NCBI RefSeq assembly: GCF_009617595.1
Contig: NZ_WIXK01000006.1
Location: 124,001-188,000 of the forward strand
Reading direction: 5' to 3'
DNA length: 64,000 nucleotides
From: Tritonibacter aquimaris
GTDB lineage: Bacteria > Pseudomonadota > Alphaproteobacteria > Rhodobacterales > Rhodobacteraceae
The notes beneath the pieces are model-generated. The model saw only the letters and a list, made by a program, of their open reading frames with translations. It had not been told where the DNA came from and ran no database searches. The position numbers were made by a program, and so were the translations under genes. Below, one piece after another: positions 36,211 to 46,166 of this stretch. Numbering within the stretch: position 1 is the first letter of the stretch; every line of letters begins with the position of its first letter.

Positions 36211-38103
36211 ATGCCCGCATTCTTGCACAAGCTGTCTCTGCGTATTTACGTTGGAGTCGCGATGGCTCTGCTCTTGGCCATCAGCATGAGCCTTCTGTTT
36301 AACAGCAATGCTCGCGATACAACGTTCTCCATGCGTGAAAATGAACTCAAACGCCTGACAGATACCGCAACAAGTGTGCTGGCTGATTTGCAGCGACAGG
36401 TGGATGAAGGGCAGCTGACAGATGATCAGGCGCGCAGCGAAGCGCAAAAGATCCTGACCGGGCTGCGTTTTGAGGGCGCGGGCTATTTCTTTGTCTTTGA
36501 TCGGGAAAACAAAATGATTGTTCACCCGTTTCGCCCGCAGTGGATTGGCACCGACAAATCCGACGTAAAAGATGTGAATGGTCTGCCAATTTTCATCGAA
36601 ATGAACCGGATCGTATCAGAACAGGGTGAAGGGCCGCTCACCTATTGGTTCAACAAGCCAGACACGGATATCCCTGAGCCAAAGCTGAGCTATGTCCAAT
36701 TCTATGAGCCCTGGGGCTGGATTGTTGGTACTGGCAGCTATGTGCATGATGTGGAGGCTGTTCTGGTCGAAATGCGCAATCGGCAAGGTATCATCTTCCT
36801 GATTGGCCTGATTGCGGTGTCTGCCGTGGCCTATTGGGCGACGCGCAGTGTTACCAATCCTTTGTCCAGCATGAAGGAGCGGATGCTCTCCATGACCAAA
36901 GGGGATATTCAATCTCCGATCCTGTACACGGAATACAAAAGCGAGCTGGGCGATATGGCGCGCTCATTGAATGTTTTCCGCTCTGGTTTGCAGCGCCAGA
37001 AGGAGCTTGAGCACGAACAGCAAGAGCAGCAAAAGGTGGTGAGCCATGTTGTAGATGTGCTCAGCAGCCATCTGGCAAAGATGTCGAACGGCGATCTTGA
37101 TATCAAAATCAAGGAGCAGTTCCCCAACGAATATGAACAGCTGCGCGGTGACTTCAACAAGACGCTGGATACGCTGCAAACAACCATCTCCGAGGTGATC
37201 GATGCCTCTGGTTCCATCCGCAACGGCGCGGTCGAAATCAGCCAGGCCTCTGATGATCTGTCGCATCGTACCGAAAGCCAGGCAGCCACTCTGGAAGAGA
37301 CTGCCGCCGCTCTGGATGAGCTGACCACCAGCGTGCGCTCGGCTGCGGATGGCGCGCGCAGCGTTGAGGCCACCATGTCAGAAGCGCGTGAGCAGGCCGA
37401 AGTCAGCGGTGAAGTTGTGCGCAACGCTGTCTCGGCCATGACCGAGATTGAAGAGAGCTCTAACCATATTGCGCAGATCATTAGTGTGATTGATGATATT
37501 GCGTTTCAGACCAATCTGCTGGCGCTGAATGCGGGTGTTGAAGCAGCGCGTGCAGGGGAGGCTGGTCGTGGCTTTGCTGTCGTGGCATCAGAGGTGCGCG
37601 CATTGGCGCAGCGGTCGTCAGATGCTGCGATGGAGATCAAGAAACTGATCTCTGACAGCTCACAGCAGGTGGAGCGCGGTGTTGATCTGGTTGGCAAAGC
37701 AGGCGAAGCGCTGGAGCAGATTGTTGAACGGGTCAGCCATATTTCCACGCTGATTTCTGGCATCGCCGAAGGCGCAGCGGATCAATCCACGGGGCTTGCT
37801 GAAATCAATACGGGCATGACCCAATTGGATCAGGTGACCCAGCAAAATGCGGCAATGGTGGAAGAGGCCACTGCGGCTGGGCATCTGCTGAATACAGATG
37901 CGGGTAAGTTGGCGGAATTGGTGAGCTATTTCCGGACCTCTTCTGCGGCGCAGGCACCCGTTTCTGCACCGGGGCAGGGGGCTCCCAGCGCACATTGCGA
38001 TTGGGAACAGGGCGCGGCCGAGCAGGAGGCAATACCTGATACGGCTGAGCAGCCGGTTGCAATGGCTGCGGGTGGCTCGGGGAAAATGTGGCAAGACTTC
38101 TAA
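36211..38103 (+). CDS. Methyl-accepting chemotaxis protein with single Cache domain
   Basis: The 630-residue receptor has a first membrane helix (about 10-30) and a periplasmic sCache_2 domain (FEGAGYFFVFDRENKMIVHP and PWGWIVGTGSYVHDVE). A second helix follows at about 190-210, then HAMP domains and a cytoplasmic signalling domain. The hairpin tip reads DIAFQTNLLALNAGVEAARAGEAGRGFAVVASEVR, quoted here only by its ends. The C-terminus is MWQDF, matching the x-W-x-x-F tether that binds CheR/CheB. sCache_2 receptors often sense small organic acids. No che genes are nearby. Confidence 0.93.
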   Translation: MPAFLHKLSLRIYVGVAMALLLAISMSLLFNSNARDTTFSMRENELKRLTDTATSVLADLQRQVDEGQLTDDQARSEAQKILTGLRFEGAGYFFVFDRENKMIVHPFRPQWIGTDKSDVKDVNGLPIFIEMNRIVSEQGEGPLTYWFNKPDTDIPEPKLSYVQFYEPWGWIVGTGSYVHDVEAVLVEMRNRQGIIFLIGLIAVSAVAYWATRSVTNPLSSMKERMLSMTKGDIQSPILYTEYKSELGDMARSLNVFRSGLQRQKELEHEQQEQQKVVSHVVDVLSSHLAKMSNGDLDIKIKEQFPNEYEQLRGDFNKTLDTLQTTISEVIDASGSIRNGAVEISQASDDLSHRTESQAATLEETAAALDELTTSVRSAADGARSVEATMSEAREQAEVSGEVVRNAVSAMTEIEESSNHIAQIISVIDDIAFQTNLLALNAGVEAARAGEAGRGFAVVASEVRALAQRSSDAAMEIKKLISDSSQQVERGVDLVGKAGEALEQIVERVSHISTLISGIAEGAADQSTGLAEINTGMTQLDQVTQQNAAMVEEATAAGHLLNTDAGKLAELVSYFRTSSAAQAPVSAPGQGAPSAHCDWEQGAAEQEAIPDTAEQPVAMAAGGSGKMWQDF

Positions 38104-38136
38104 GCCAGATCCCCGGCTTGTGTATGACTAACCTGT

Positions 38137-38168
38137 GCGCCACCTCCTCTCGAGGTGGCGTATCTCTT
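38137..38168 (+). terminator. Terminator hairpin after the chemoreceptor gene
   Basis: A perfect 9-bp stem (CGCCACCTC / GAGGTGGCG) with a 5-nt loop is followed by a TATCTCTTT tail, a modest T tract. Confidence 0.65.
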
Positions 38169-38302
38169 TGGTAGGAGGGGAGTAACTAAATGAAAGGTAA
38201 CGGAATTTCCCGATTTTGTATTATTTTCGTTCAAGAGCGCTTTTTTGTAAAAAACCACTTGCGCCCCAGTCGCACAGGCTTTAGAACGCCCCTCACAAAC
38301 GC

Positions 38303-38377
38303 TGGGATGTAGCCAAGTGGTAAGGCAACTGTTTTTGGTACAGTGTACCGTAGGTTCGAATCCTACCATCCCAGCCA
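38303..38377 (+). tRNA. tRNA-Gln (anticodon TTG)
   Basis: The 75-nt gene folds as a full cloverleaf. Acceptor TGGGATG pairs with CATCCCA, the D arm is GCC/GGC, the anticodon stem ACTGT pairs with ACAGT around TTTTGGT (anticodon TTG, reading CAA), and the T arm is GTAGG-TTCGAAT-CCTAC. The 3' CCA is encoded. It stands alone, and the region downstream looks like decayed, possibly acquired DNA. Confidence 0.96.
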
Positions 38378-38429
38378 TTTCCTCCTGAATGCAAATCTTC
38401 ACGTAGAACAACAGATGATCGTGGATCAC

Positions 38430-38630
38430 CACGGTGTTGTTGATGTTTGGCAGGGGCAAATCGACATCAATCTAAATGCCGCCTTGTGGATGTTCGCCGT
38501 CGTGGTGGCGCATATGAAGTCTGTGGACTGCCGAAGGACTGGCCGCATTACCTCAATCGCGGCGCAGACCAGCATTGCGGATAGCGCGGCGCTTTGTGCC
38601 GCTAGGCCGGGTGGGTTGCAGCTGTGGCTG
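38430..38630 (+). pseudogene. Decayed fragment of a short-chain dehydrogenase/reductase
   Basis: One reading frame encodes a run resembling the middle of an SDR: VDVWQGQIDINLNAALWM, a VVVAHMK helix, then GRITSIAAQTSIADSAAL. These correspond to the NL/alpha-E helix and the beta-5 strand with the catalytic Ser. Where Tyr and Lys of the Y-x3-K motif should be, the sequence has Cys and Pro (LCAARP). The similarity then stops, and there is no N-terminal Rossmann motif. The rest of 38378-38797 shows no gene I can support. It is a remnant rather than a working gene. Confidence 0.45.
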
Positions 38631-38797
38631 TATCACCTGCGTGCACATGACCCCAGGGAGCGACGTGGACGTACTGATAGGTGCATCAACGCTAAAATCG
38701 CCGACACAGGGCAACCGCGCAAAGGTGCGGGCTGAATTCGCATGTCCAACCCGCCCAGCCAGTGGATCCGACGCAAAGAGGGCGTCGAATCCGTTAC

Positions 38798-41635
38798 CTA
38801 TTTGGCAAGTGACGCGGCGCGGTGGTTATCCATGTCCAATGGCGCGGCAGATGCTGTGTTGCCCTGATCTGCTTGGGATCGTCGCGCCAGTAACATGTCA
38901 GCGTCGCAGAGCGTCTCAAACCGCGCGTCACTGACCCGCAGCCAAGCGTCACGGGTGGCGGCGGTCTCGAATGTTGCATCTGCGCGCAACGTTTCAGGGA
39001 ATTCAGCAATGATCCGCGCGATGCCCGGTTCAAGCGTCACCTTTTCCAGCCAGTCGTTGACCGCAACAGACGGCATCTGCGCAGGCGAGACACGCTGTTC
39101 TGGGATCAGATTATAGATCGCCGCAACGGGCGTGGTGATGTCACCCAGCAAATAGGCGGCGGCGGCTGTCACGTCGATCATCGGAAAGGCCAGCCCTTGT
39201 GGCACACATGCGGCGCGCACTGACGCCTTTAGGATTGCTTCGTACAGATCACGCGGATTTGGCGCGTCTAAATCATAAAGCGAGGGCAGCCGGACGATGG
39301 CGGCGGGGATGCCAGAGTTGCGGATCGTCGTCTCAGCGGCGATCTTGGCCGCGCCATAGCCGGTGCAGCCCTCCCAAACGGGGGTAAGCCCCTCAGGCCA
39401 GGGGCCACCGCGATCCGGAAACACCGAGGTCGAGGATGTAAAACGCAGATCCGCCGACGCGTCACCACAGAATTCAAGCACGGTCGTGATGCCCCGCGCC
39501 GACCAGTCAAGCATCTCTTGTCGGCCAATGGCGAGGTTCACCATCGCCGCGCAATGGATCACCCGCGTGACAACCCGCGCCAGTGCGCCATATTGCTCCT
39601 GGCCCAGCGAGAACTGGGGCGCATCCAGCGTACCGTTCACGATGACATAGCGTTCGGGCGCAATTCCATGCGCCTTGGCAACCGCATCCAGCCGATCGCG
39701 CGCGCCGCGGTTCTTGTTGCGCACAAGGCAGTAAACAACCTCACCCTCAGGCAAGGTGCGGGCTGCATGGGCCAGCACATGCCCGCCCAGAAAACCAGTT
39801 GCACCGGTCAGTAAAATCCCCGGCTGCTCAAAGGGTTCTGCGACGGCGGGGGCGTCTGCTTCTTGGGTCAAAAGCTGATCCAAACGGTGCAATGGCACAT
39901 TCATCGCCAGATCGAAATCCACTGGCAGATTATAGATCCGTTCCAGCTCAAGGATGAGGTTCACACACATGAGTGAGTCGCCGCCCAGATCATGAAAGCT
40001 GAGCGCCGGATCAAGATCCGTGGCTGAACAGGACATAGCGCGCGCTGCCGCGCTGAGCACCAGATCATTGGAATTCTGGGGCTCTGTGGTAGTGGAATCC
40101 TCGATGTTGGGCAGCGCATTCACATCCGCCTTGCCTGAGACCGGATGCAGCGGCAATGCCTCCATCTGCACAAGGAAGGCGGGCACGCAGTAATGTGGCA
40201 CCAGCTCGCGCAGTTCCGCGGCCAGCGCTGCCGGGGTGCGGTTTATGCCGGGTTCCAGCCCCCATGTCTTTGCATTGCGCGTGGCCTGATCACAATCCGC
40301 TGCAAAGTAAAAGATCAGACATTGCCCGCGGCCTTTCACCTCAGAGACCCAAGGCGCAGCCTGGAAAAAGCCGATCCGGTCACGCATGGTTTCAATCAGC
40401 TCGTTGGTCTGGATAGAGAAGCCGCGCAGCTTAAGCATATGCGCAATCCGCCCCTCGATATAAAGCGTTCCATCAGCGGTTTCCCGCGCCTGATCGCCGG
40501 TATCATAAAGCCGCATCTTGCGTCCATTGATGACCATTTCACGAAAGCGCAGGCGGGTTTCTTCGGGGCGGTTCACATAGCCGGGCCCTAACATGCGCGA
40601 CCCTTCAAAGAACAGCTGGCCCGATGTGCCGGGCGGGCAGGGCTGTTCTGCTTCGTCAAGAATTACCGCGCGCAAATGAGACATAGGAATACCAACAGGC
40701 GCAGGCGCGCCGCCTGCGGGTTGGGTCAGTTCAGATATGCAGATGTCGTGGGTTTCGCAGATACTATACAGGTTCAGAAGCGTCGTCTTTGGGAGCTTTG
40801 CCTTGGAGGCGCTGATCAGGTCATCGCTGACCACCTCGCCGTTCAGGATCACCCGTGACAAATGCAGCGCAGCGGCGCGTTCAGTGTCTAGCGCGTTCAG
40901 GAAGGTGTCATAGAACGATGGGGTAAACAGCATCTCGTCGATGTGATTTTCGGACAGGAAATGCGCCAGCCGGGTTGGTGCGAACAATGTGCCCGCATCC
41001 GGGAACCAGAGGCTTGCACCGTTTCGCAGCGGTCTGAACATTTCCCAGATGGCAAAGACGTAAATGCCAACACGGGTATCGGGCGTGTAGGGCGTATAAG
41101 CGTCGCGCCATTGATACGACAGAAACGCGGCATCCTGTGTGACCGGGATGCATTTGGGGCGACCGGTGGTGCCAGACGTCGCCACTAGATAAATTGGATC
41201 GGTGGGGGCAACAGGGGGGGCGCGTAGTTCCTGTGGCGCGGTGTCCGTGCTGTTCAGGGCCTCCGCCAGAAACGCCTCGGCCTCGAGGGTGGCGCATTCG
41301 CCAGACAGTTTTCCAGGCTCCGCGGGTTCACACAGGATCACCAGGCCAACCCGTAGCTCTGACAGAATGTTATGCAGAACCATTTGCGGCATCGCCGGAT
41401 CAAGGTGCACAAAGGGGCGGCCGTGAATTACGCAAGCAATGGCGCTTGCACCCATTGCAAGCCCCGGAGCGCCAAAGATTCCCACAACCTCATGCGCGCG
41501 CATGGGCGCATCCAGTGCCATGACAAACTGGCCGAGCTGAGCATAGCTGAGTTGCCGGTGGGCGTCAGACAACGCAAGTCTATTGGCATGAGACTCAATG
41601 GCAAGAACAAGCTCTGAAGCAACGGTGTTCGACAA
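38798..41635 (-). CDS. Orphan adenylation-carrier-thioester reductase (NRPS/CAR-like) enzyme
   Basis: About 945 residues form three domains. An AMP-binding adenylation domain (ATSGTTGRPKCIPVTQ; NLYSICETHD; YDTGDQ; final Lys in HPVSGKADVN) spans about 10-510. A carrier domain has the phosphopantetheine Ser in LGGDSL (about 554). A thioester-reductase SDR has GATGFLGG at about 611 and YxxxK at about 760-764. Such enzymes activate a carboxylic or amino acid and release it as aldehyde or alcohol. The TTG at 41635 has AGGA 7 bases upstream and is preferred; a GTG at 41680 is also open. No partner synthetase, phosphopantetheinyl transferase or tailoring gene is adjacent. Confidence 0.87.
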   Translation of the reverse strand: MSNTVASELVLAIESHANRLALSDAHRQLSYAQLGQFVMALDAPMRAHEVVGIFGAPGLAMGASAIACVIHGRPFVHLDPAMPQMVLHNILSELRVGLVILCEPAEPGKLSGECATLEAEAFLAEALNSTDTAPQELRAPPVAPTDPIYLVATSGTTGRPKCIPVTQDAAFLSYQWRDAYTPYTPDTRVGIYVFAIWEMFRPLRNGASLWFPDAGTLFAPTRLAHFLSENHIDEMLFTPSFYDTFLNALDTERAAALHLSRVILNGEVVSDDLISASKAKLPKTTLLNLYSICETHDICISELTQPAGGAPAPVGIPMSHLRAVILDEAEQPCPPGTSGQLFFEGSRMLGPGYVNRPEETRLRFREMVINGRKMRLYDTGDQARETADGTLYIEGRIAHMLKLRGFSIQTNELIETMRDRIGFFQAAPWVSEVKGRGQCLIFYFAADCDQATRNAKTWGLEPGINRTPAALAAELRELVPHYCVPAFLVQMEALPLHPVSGKADVNALPNIEDSTTTEPQNSNDLVLSAAARAMSCSATDLDPALSFHDLGGDSLMCVNLILELERIYNLPVDFDLAMNVPLHRLDQLLTQEADAPAVAEPFEQPGILLTGATGFLGGHVLAHAARTLPEGEVVYCLVRNKNRGARDRLDAVAKAHGIAPERYVIVNGTLDAPQFSLGQEQYGALARVVTRVIHCAAMVNLAIGRQEMLDWSARGITTVLEFCGDASADLRFTSSTSVFPDRGGPWPEGLTPVWEGCTGYGAAKIAAETTIRNSGIPAAIVRLPSLYDLDAPNPRDLYEAILKASVRAACVPQGLAFPMIDVTAAAAYLLGDITTPVAAIYNLIPEQRVSPAQMPSVAVNDWLEKVTLEPGIARIIAEFPETLRADATFETAATRDAWLRVSDARFETLCDADMLLARRSQADQGNTASAAPLDMDNHRAASLAK

Positions 41636-41854
41636 GGTGCGATCCTCGTAAGGGTTCCAAAGCGAGCACCCTAACGCCACTCCGCGCGAAATACACTACC
41701 TGCGTTACAAACTAACGTTTCCCCGCCTGTTGATCCTCCACACGCATGGTGGCGTTGCTATCCCGGCCCTTAGGCCAAATGCGTTGCACGCACGGCAATT
41801 GATCACGGGTGGACCGACACGTTTGCCATATTGACGCGCGCGCCGCCGGGGAAA

Positions 41855-42802
41855 TCAATTCATCACGTCTTGTGCCCAGGGTGGGTTGGCGCCTTTGCGC
41901 GAGACCGTAATGGCAGCAACCTTTGATGCAAATTCCAGTGCTTGTCTTAACGCATCAGGGCCAAGTTTTGAAAAGGTCTGTGCATCCAGATAGCCATTTT
42001 CATTGAGTGTAGTTAAAAAACCCGCATTGAAAGTATCACCTGCACCAACCGTGTCTGCGACCTCTACAACTTCGGCGGCAACATGAATTTCGGAACCATC
42101 TGACAGGACCCCAATCACCCCATCAGCGCCGCGTGTCATGACAACGACGCCTGGACCTTGCTCCATCAACTGGGCGATTTTCTCTGAATAGGGTCTGGCG
42201 TCAGGAAGCATCCAATCCAGATCTTCGTCAGAAACCTTGAGGATATCGGTTTTTGCCAGCATTCCCTTAAGACGTGCTCGGTATCGGTTTTGATCAGGAA
42301 TGAATTTTTCGCGAATGTTTGGGTCCAACATGACCACGCGCCCATGATGTTCGCGCTCCAATAGGGTGGCATATGTTTCTGCTCCCGGCTCCACGGCGAG
42401 GCTGATGCCACCAAAGAAAAGCGTGCTGACATCATTTGGGACCGTTGGCAGGTCGCTGAGGTCCAACATGCGACCAGCTGAGTTTTCATCCATGAAGCTG
42501 TAGTTGGCCTGACCGCGCACAAGCGTCACAAATGCCAATGTGGAAGGGCGGCTTGAATGTGCGACAAAGGACAGGTCGACATTTGAAGCGCGAAGATGCG
42601 CTGCCAGCTGCTGGCCGAACATGTCTTCAGACAGGGCTGTAAACAAACCGCTGGCCACGCCCAGCCGACCCAGTGCAACCGCCGTATTCAGCACCGCGCC
42701 ACCACAATGTGGCACAAAACCTTCGGCTCCGGTCAGGGTTGGTTCTGGGATCATATCGATCAGGGCTTCACCACAGCATAGGATCATATTGTTGTCTCTC
42801 AT
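41855..42802 (-). CDS. PfkB family fructokinase
   Basis: The 315-residue ribokinase-fold sugar kinase starts MILCCGEALIDMIPE and has the HCGGAVLNTAVALGRLG substrate loop. The PfkB signature VADTVGAGDTFNAGFL carries the catalytic Asp. It lies at the end of the polyol operon and its ATG overlaps the mannitol dehydrogenase stop by 4 nt. It most likely phosphorylates the fructose made by that enzyme to fructose 6-phosphate. Confidence 0.9.
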   Translation of the reverse strand: MRDNNMILCCGEALIDMIPEPTLTGAEGFVPHCGGAVLNTAVALGRLGVASGLFTALSEDMFGQQLAAHLRASNVDLSFVAHSSRPSTLAFVTLVRGQANYSFMDENSAGRMLDLSDLPTVPNDVSTLFFGGISLAVEPGAETYATLLEREHHGRVVMLDPNIREKFIPDQNRYRARLKGMLAKTDILKVSDEDLDWMLPDARPYSEKIAQLMEQGPGVVVMTRGADGVIGVLSDGSEIHVAAEVVEVADTVGAGDTFNAGFLTTLNENGYLDAQTFSKLGPDALRQALEFASKVAAITVSRKGANPPWAQDVMN

Positions 42803-44310
42803 TCCGAGTGTTGCACCTGCTTCAGATAGGTTTGCAGCGCGAACATACTGCCGTCAGCCCATATCATCTGCAACCAGCGGCAAAACGCTGGGGCAAACAC
42901 CTTGTCTTGAGCAAGGCTGTCGTAGATCTGCGATTGTTCCAGCCAGGCTGCAGGCCGTTTGGCGCTTTCGCGTGCGGTCTTTGAGAGGCGCTGCCAATCC
43001 GGGTCGTTTTCTTGAATGACGGCCCCGCCATCACGCACACCTGCGCACATGCGCGCCCAGAGCGCTTCGACCAGTGCCAAACCTTCGATGGATCCACCGC
43101 GCGCCAAAGCATCGCGTATGATGGGTAAGATAAATTCCGGATGGCGCGATGATCCGTCAAAGGAGACGCGGCGGGTAGTGTCGCGAATTTCCGGGTTTGA
43201 AAACCGTTGTGCTATCAGTTCAACATAGGCAGTTGGTGCCATGCCCGGCACCGCTGACACATAGGGCACAATTTCTTCGTGTTCGACCTTGTGGAAAAAC
43301 TGCGAAATCAGCGGGTGCGCCATGCATTCCGCGATGGTTTCAACCGACGCCAGCTCTCCGACATTGGCCAAAACCTGATGGCCCGCATTGAGGATACGAA
43401 TTTTCATTGCCTCATAGGCGTGGACCTCAGGTGTTAAGATCACCCCCACCTCTTCAAGCGCGGGCCGCCCGGCGCAGAAATCCACTTCGATCACCCATTG
43501 TCGATAGTTCTCATGTGTTACCGGGGCTGCATCGTCGATGCCGAAACTTTGCACCAATTCAATTTCGTTTGGACCGGTTGCTGGAACGATGCAATCCACC
43601 ATGGAGTTGGGGAAGCTGCAGCTATCCCCGATCCATTTTGCAAGCGCAGGGTCGATATGTTGCGCCAATGACAGGATTGCCTGCTGCGCAATGGTGCCAT
43701 TGCCGCGCAGATTATCGCAGCTAAGCACCGTGAAAGGCCCCGCACCCGTGGTGTGTCGCAGTTTGAGAGCGGCCACAATCGCTCCAAAAACCGTGCGCGG
43801 GGTCTCAGGGTGGTGAATGTCGTGCTGAATATCCGGGTGTGCAACATCCAACCCACCGTCGGTCGCCGAGATAAAGTAGCCGCCTTCGGTGATTGTAAGC
43901 GATACGATCCGAATATTGGCTTCGGCCATTTGGCGTATCAATGCCGCGTTGCCGCTTTCAATCGGCAGGTAGTCGATCATCGAACCTATGACTTCGGCGG
44001 ATTTGCCTTCGGGGGATAGCTCAATCAGCGTGGTCAGGTGATCCTGCGCAATCAAACGATCGCGCATGGCCTGATCCTGCGGGCGAACCCCGGCACCAAT
44101 GATGGCCCAATCCTGCGCCAGCCCCTGTTGCATCAGCTGGTGAATATACCAAGCTTGATGGCCACGGTGGAAATTGCCAAGGCCAATATGCACAATACCT
44201 GCACGCAGTTCAGAGCGATCATAGACAGGGCGGGCCACCGCTGCTGGAAGCCGGGGCAGATTGACATCTGCAAGCGCTACTCCGGGGGGATTTAACTTCG
44301 CGCAAGCCAT
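42799..44310 (-). CDS. mtlK: Mannitol 2-dehydrogenase (polyol long-chain dehydrogenase)
   Basis: The 503-residue NAD-dependent enzyme oxidises D-mannitol to fructose and may accept arabitol or sorbitol. It has the N-terminal VHIGLGNFHRGHQAWY, WAIIGAGVRP, and the catalytic K-x4-N-x2-H (KIRILNAGH). Length fits the family (about 490). The ATG at 44310 overlaps the ABC ATPase stop by 1 nt; a GTG one codon earlier is open. It sits in the smo-type operon as in Rhodobacter sphaeroides. Confidence 0.95.
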   Translation of the reverse strand: MACAKLNPPGVALADVNLPRLPAAVARPVYDRSELRAGIVHIGLGNFHRGHQAWYIHQLMQQGLAQDWAIIGAGVRPQDQAMRDRLIAQDHLTTLIELSPEGKSAEVIGSMIDYLPIESGNAALIRQMAEANIRIVSLTITEGGYFISATDGGLDVAHPDIQHDIHHPETPRTVFGAIVAALKLRHTTGAGPFTVLSCDNLRGNGTIAQQAILSLAQHIDPALAKWIGDSCSFPNSMVDCIVPATGPNEIELVQSFGIDDAAPVTHENYRQWVIEVDFCAGRPALEEVGVILTPEVHAYEAMKIRILNAGHQVLANVGELASVETIAECMAHPLISQFFHKVEHEEIVPYVSAVPGMAPTAYVELIAQRFSNPEIRDTTRRVSFDGSSRHPEFILPIIRDALARGGSIEGLALVEALWARMCAGVRDGGAVIQENDPDWQRLSKTARESAKRPAAWLEQSQIYDSLAQDKVFAPAFCRWLQMIWADGSMFALQTYLKQVQHSE

Positions 44311-45311
44311 CACATTCTTAGACCTTGGGCATCAAATTTGTGGATCTGATCAGCCTGCGGCGTCAGGTAGATCGTATCGCCATGTTTGACAGAGATGTCA
44401 CCGCTGACACGCACAGTGAACATGTCTGCCAGACCCGTGTCATGTACGTGGATGAAAGTGTCTGAACCCAGATGTTCCGCAACCCCAACGCGGCCTTTCC
44501 AGGTGCCATCCGTCATGCTGACCTCAGTGTGTTCTGGACGGATGCCAATGGTCGACGCGCCATGTTTCTGGGCTTCTGGTCCGGTCACAAAGTTCATCTT
44601 TGGCGAGCCGATGAAGCCAGCTACAAATTCGTTGCGTGGCTTGTGATACAACTCCAGTGGCGTGCCGACCTGTTCGATCACACCAGCGCGCAGCACCACG
44701 ATTTTATTGGCCATTGTCATGGCCTCGACCTGATCATGGGTCACGTAGATCATGGTGGTTTGCAGGCGTTCGTGCAGCTCGCCAATTTCCAGGCGCATCC
44801 CAACGCGCAAAGCGGCGTCAAGGTTGGAGAGTGGCTCGTCAAACAAGAAGGCCGCCGGTTCGCGCACAATCGCGCGCCCAATGGCAACGCGCTGACGTTG
44901 ACCGCCAGACAGGTCCGCAGGTTTGCGATCCAGATAATCCATGAGGTTCAGGGATCTGGCCGCCGTTTCGACGCGCTGGTCGATCTCGGATTGGGCCATT
45001 TTTGCCATGCGCAGCGGAAAGCCAATGTTTTTGCGCACGGTCATATGAGGGTAAAGCGCATAAGATTGAAACACCATGGCCAAGCCGCGCTGGGCAGGTG
45101 GCATTTCGGTCGCTACTTTGCCGTCGATTTCCACCTCTCCCGAGGTCAGATCTTCCAGCCCGGCAATCATGCGCAGCAAAGTGGATTTACCGCAGCCAGA
45201 GGGGCCGACAAACACGGTGAATTCCCCGTCTTCGATGGTCAGATCCAAAGGTGGGATGACCTGAACGTCACCAAAGCTTTTGGTCACGTTTTTGAGTTGA
45301 ATACGTCCCAT
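44310..45311 (-). CDS. smoK: Polyol ABC transporter ATP-binding protein
   Basis: The 333-residue ATPase belongs to the MalK/UgpC group. It has Walker [10 protein letters not shown], the LSGGQRQR signature, Walker [12 protein letters not shown] and a C-terminal OB-type regulatory domain ([10 protein letters not shown]). It drives uptake through the two permeases upstream in the operon. The substrate is inferred from the neighbouring mannitol dehydrogenase and fructokinase. Confidence 0.93.
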   Translation of the reverse strand: MGRIQLKNVTKSFGDVQVIPPLDLTIEDGEFTVFVGPSGCGKSTLLRMIAGLEDLTSGEVEIDGKVATEMPPAQRGLAMVFQSYALYPHMTVRKNIGFPLRMAKMAQSEIDQRVETAARSLNLMDYLDRKPADLSGGQRQRVAIGRAIVREPAAFLFDEPLSNLDAALRVGMRLEIGELHERLQTTMIYVTHDQVEAMTMANKIVVLRAGVIEQVGTPLELYHKPRNEFVAGFIGSPKMNFVTGPEAQKHGASTIGIRPEHTEVSMTDGTWKGRVGVAEHLGSDTFIHVHDTGLADMFTVRVSGDISVKHGDTIYLTPQADQIHKFDAQGLRM

Positions 45312-45320
45312 TGTCGTTCC

Positions 45321-46154
45321 TTATTTCACAGCGCCGAAGGTCAGGCCTTTGACAAGTTGTTTCTGGCAGAACCATCCAAGCACGATGATGGGTCCAACGG
45401 CGGCTGCAGAGACCGCGGAGAGGCGTCCGAAAAACAATCCTTCAGGCGCACGGTTGCCTTCGATGAGTTTGGAGAGCGTCGCCGCATCCGTGGTGGTCAG
45501 GCGCACGGTCCAATAGGCTTCGTTCCAGCAAAAGATGAAGCAAAGCAAAGCGGTTGAGGCGATCCCACCCCAGGCGAGCGGGATGAGAATTTCCTTGATC
45601 TCACCCCAAGTGTTCACCCCGTCCATCTGACCGGCTTCGATGATGTCTTTGGGGATTTCCTTGAAATAGGTGAACAGCATCCAGACAACGATCGGAAGGT
45701 TGATCAGGCTCAGCACCAGGATGATCAGAAAATGCGTATCAAACAGGCCTGCCGATTTGGTCAGGAAGGTCATGGGATACAGCACCGCTGCTGCTGGGAG
45801 CATCTTGGTCGAGAGCATCCACATCAACACATCTTTGGTTGCGCGGCTTGGGTTGAACGCCATCGCATATGCGCAAGGAATGCCAACAACCAGGGTGAAT
45901 GCGGTCGCAAAAACTGCGGTGATGACCGAGTTTTTGGAAAAGCGCCAATAGTCGTAGTTTTCGGTCATGTTCAGGTAGTTTTCAAGCGTCGGGGTGAACC
46001 AGATAAGGTGTTCAGGTTTCACCGCATCGGCATCGGTTTTAAAGCTGGTCAGCACCATCCAGAAGATCGGGAAGAAGAACAGTAGCCCAACGATCCATGC
46101 CAAAGTTGGCCGACCGTATTTCGAAAATCTTGAGGGTTTTGCAACAATTGCCAT
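45321..46154 (-). CDS. smoG: Polyol ABC transporter permease (MalG-like)
   Basis: The 277-residue inner-membrane protein has six helices and the EAA loop (IEAGQMDGVNTWGEIKEILIPLA) that contacts the ATPase. It begins with a helix after WIVGLLFFFPIFWMVLTSFK. It pairs with the MalF-like permease 12 bp upstream. Confidence 0.92.
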   Translation of the reverse strand: MAIVAKPSRFSKYGRPTLAWIVGLLFFFPIFWMVLTSFKTDADAVKPEHLIWFTPTLENYLNMTENYDYWRFSKNSVITAVFATAFTLVVGIPCAYAMAFNPSRATKDVLMWMLSTKMLPAAAVLYPMTFLTKSAGLFDTHFLIILVLSLINLPIVVWMLFTYFKEIPKDIIEAGQMDGVNTWGEIKEILIPLAWGGIASTALLCFIFCWNEAYWTVRLTTTDAATLSKLIEGNRAPEGLFFGRLSAVSAAAVGPIIVLGWFCQKQLVKGLTFGAVK

Positions 46155-46166
46155 TGGTCTTTTCCC

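Noticed and set aside
38343-38735. 130-codon plus-strand ORF starting inside the tRNA-Gln gene
   Set aside because: Its start lies in the tRNA. Only an internal part resembles an SDR, with lost catalytic residues, so it was reported as a pseudogene fragment instead of a gene.
44472-45557. 361-codon plus-strand frame opposite the polyol ABC ATPase gene
   Set aside because: It is a shadow of smoK, which has intact Walker motifs. The His/Gly-rich translation is typical of antisense frames.
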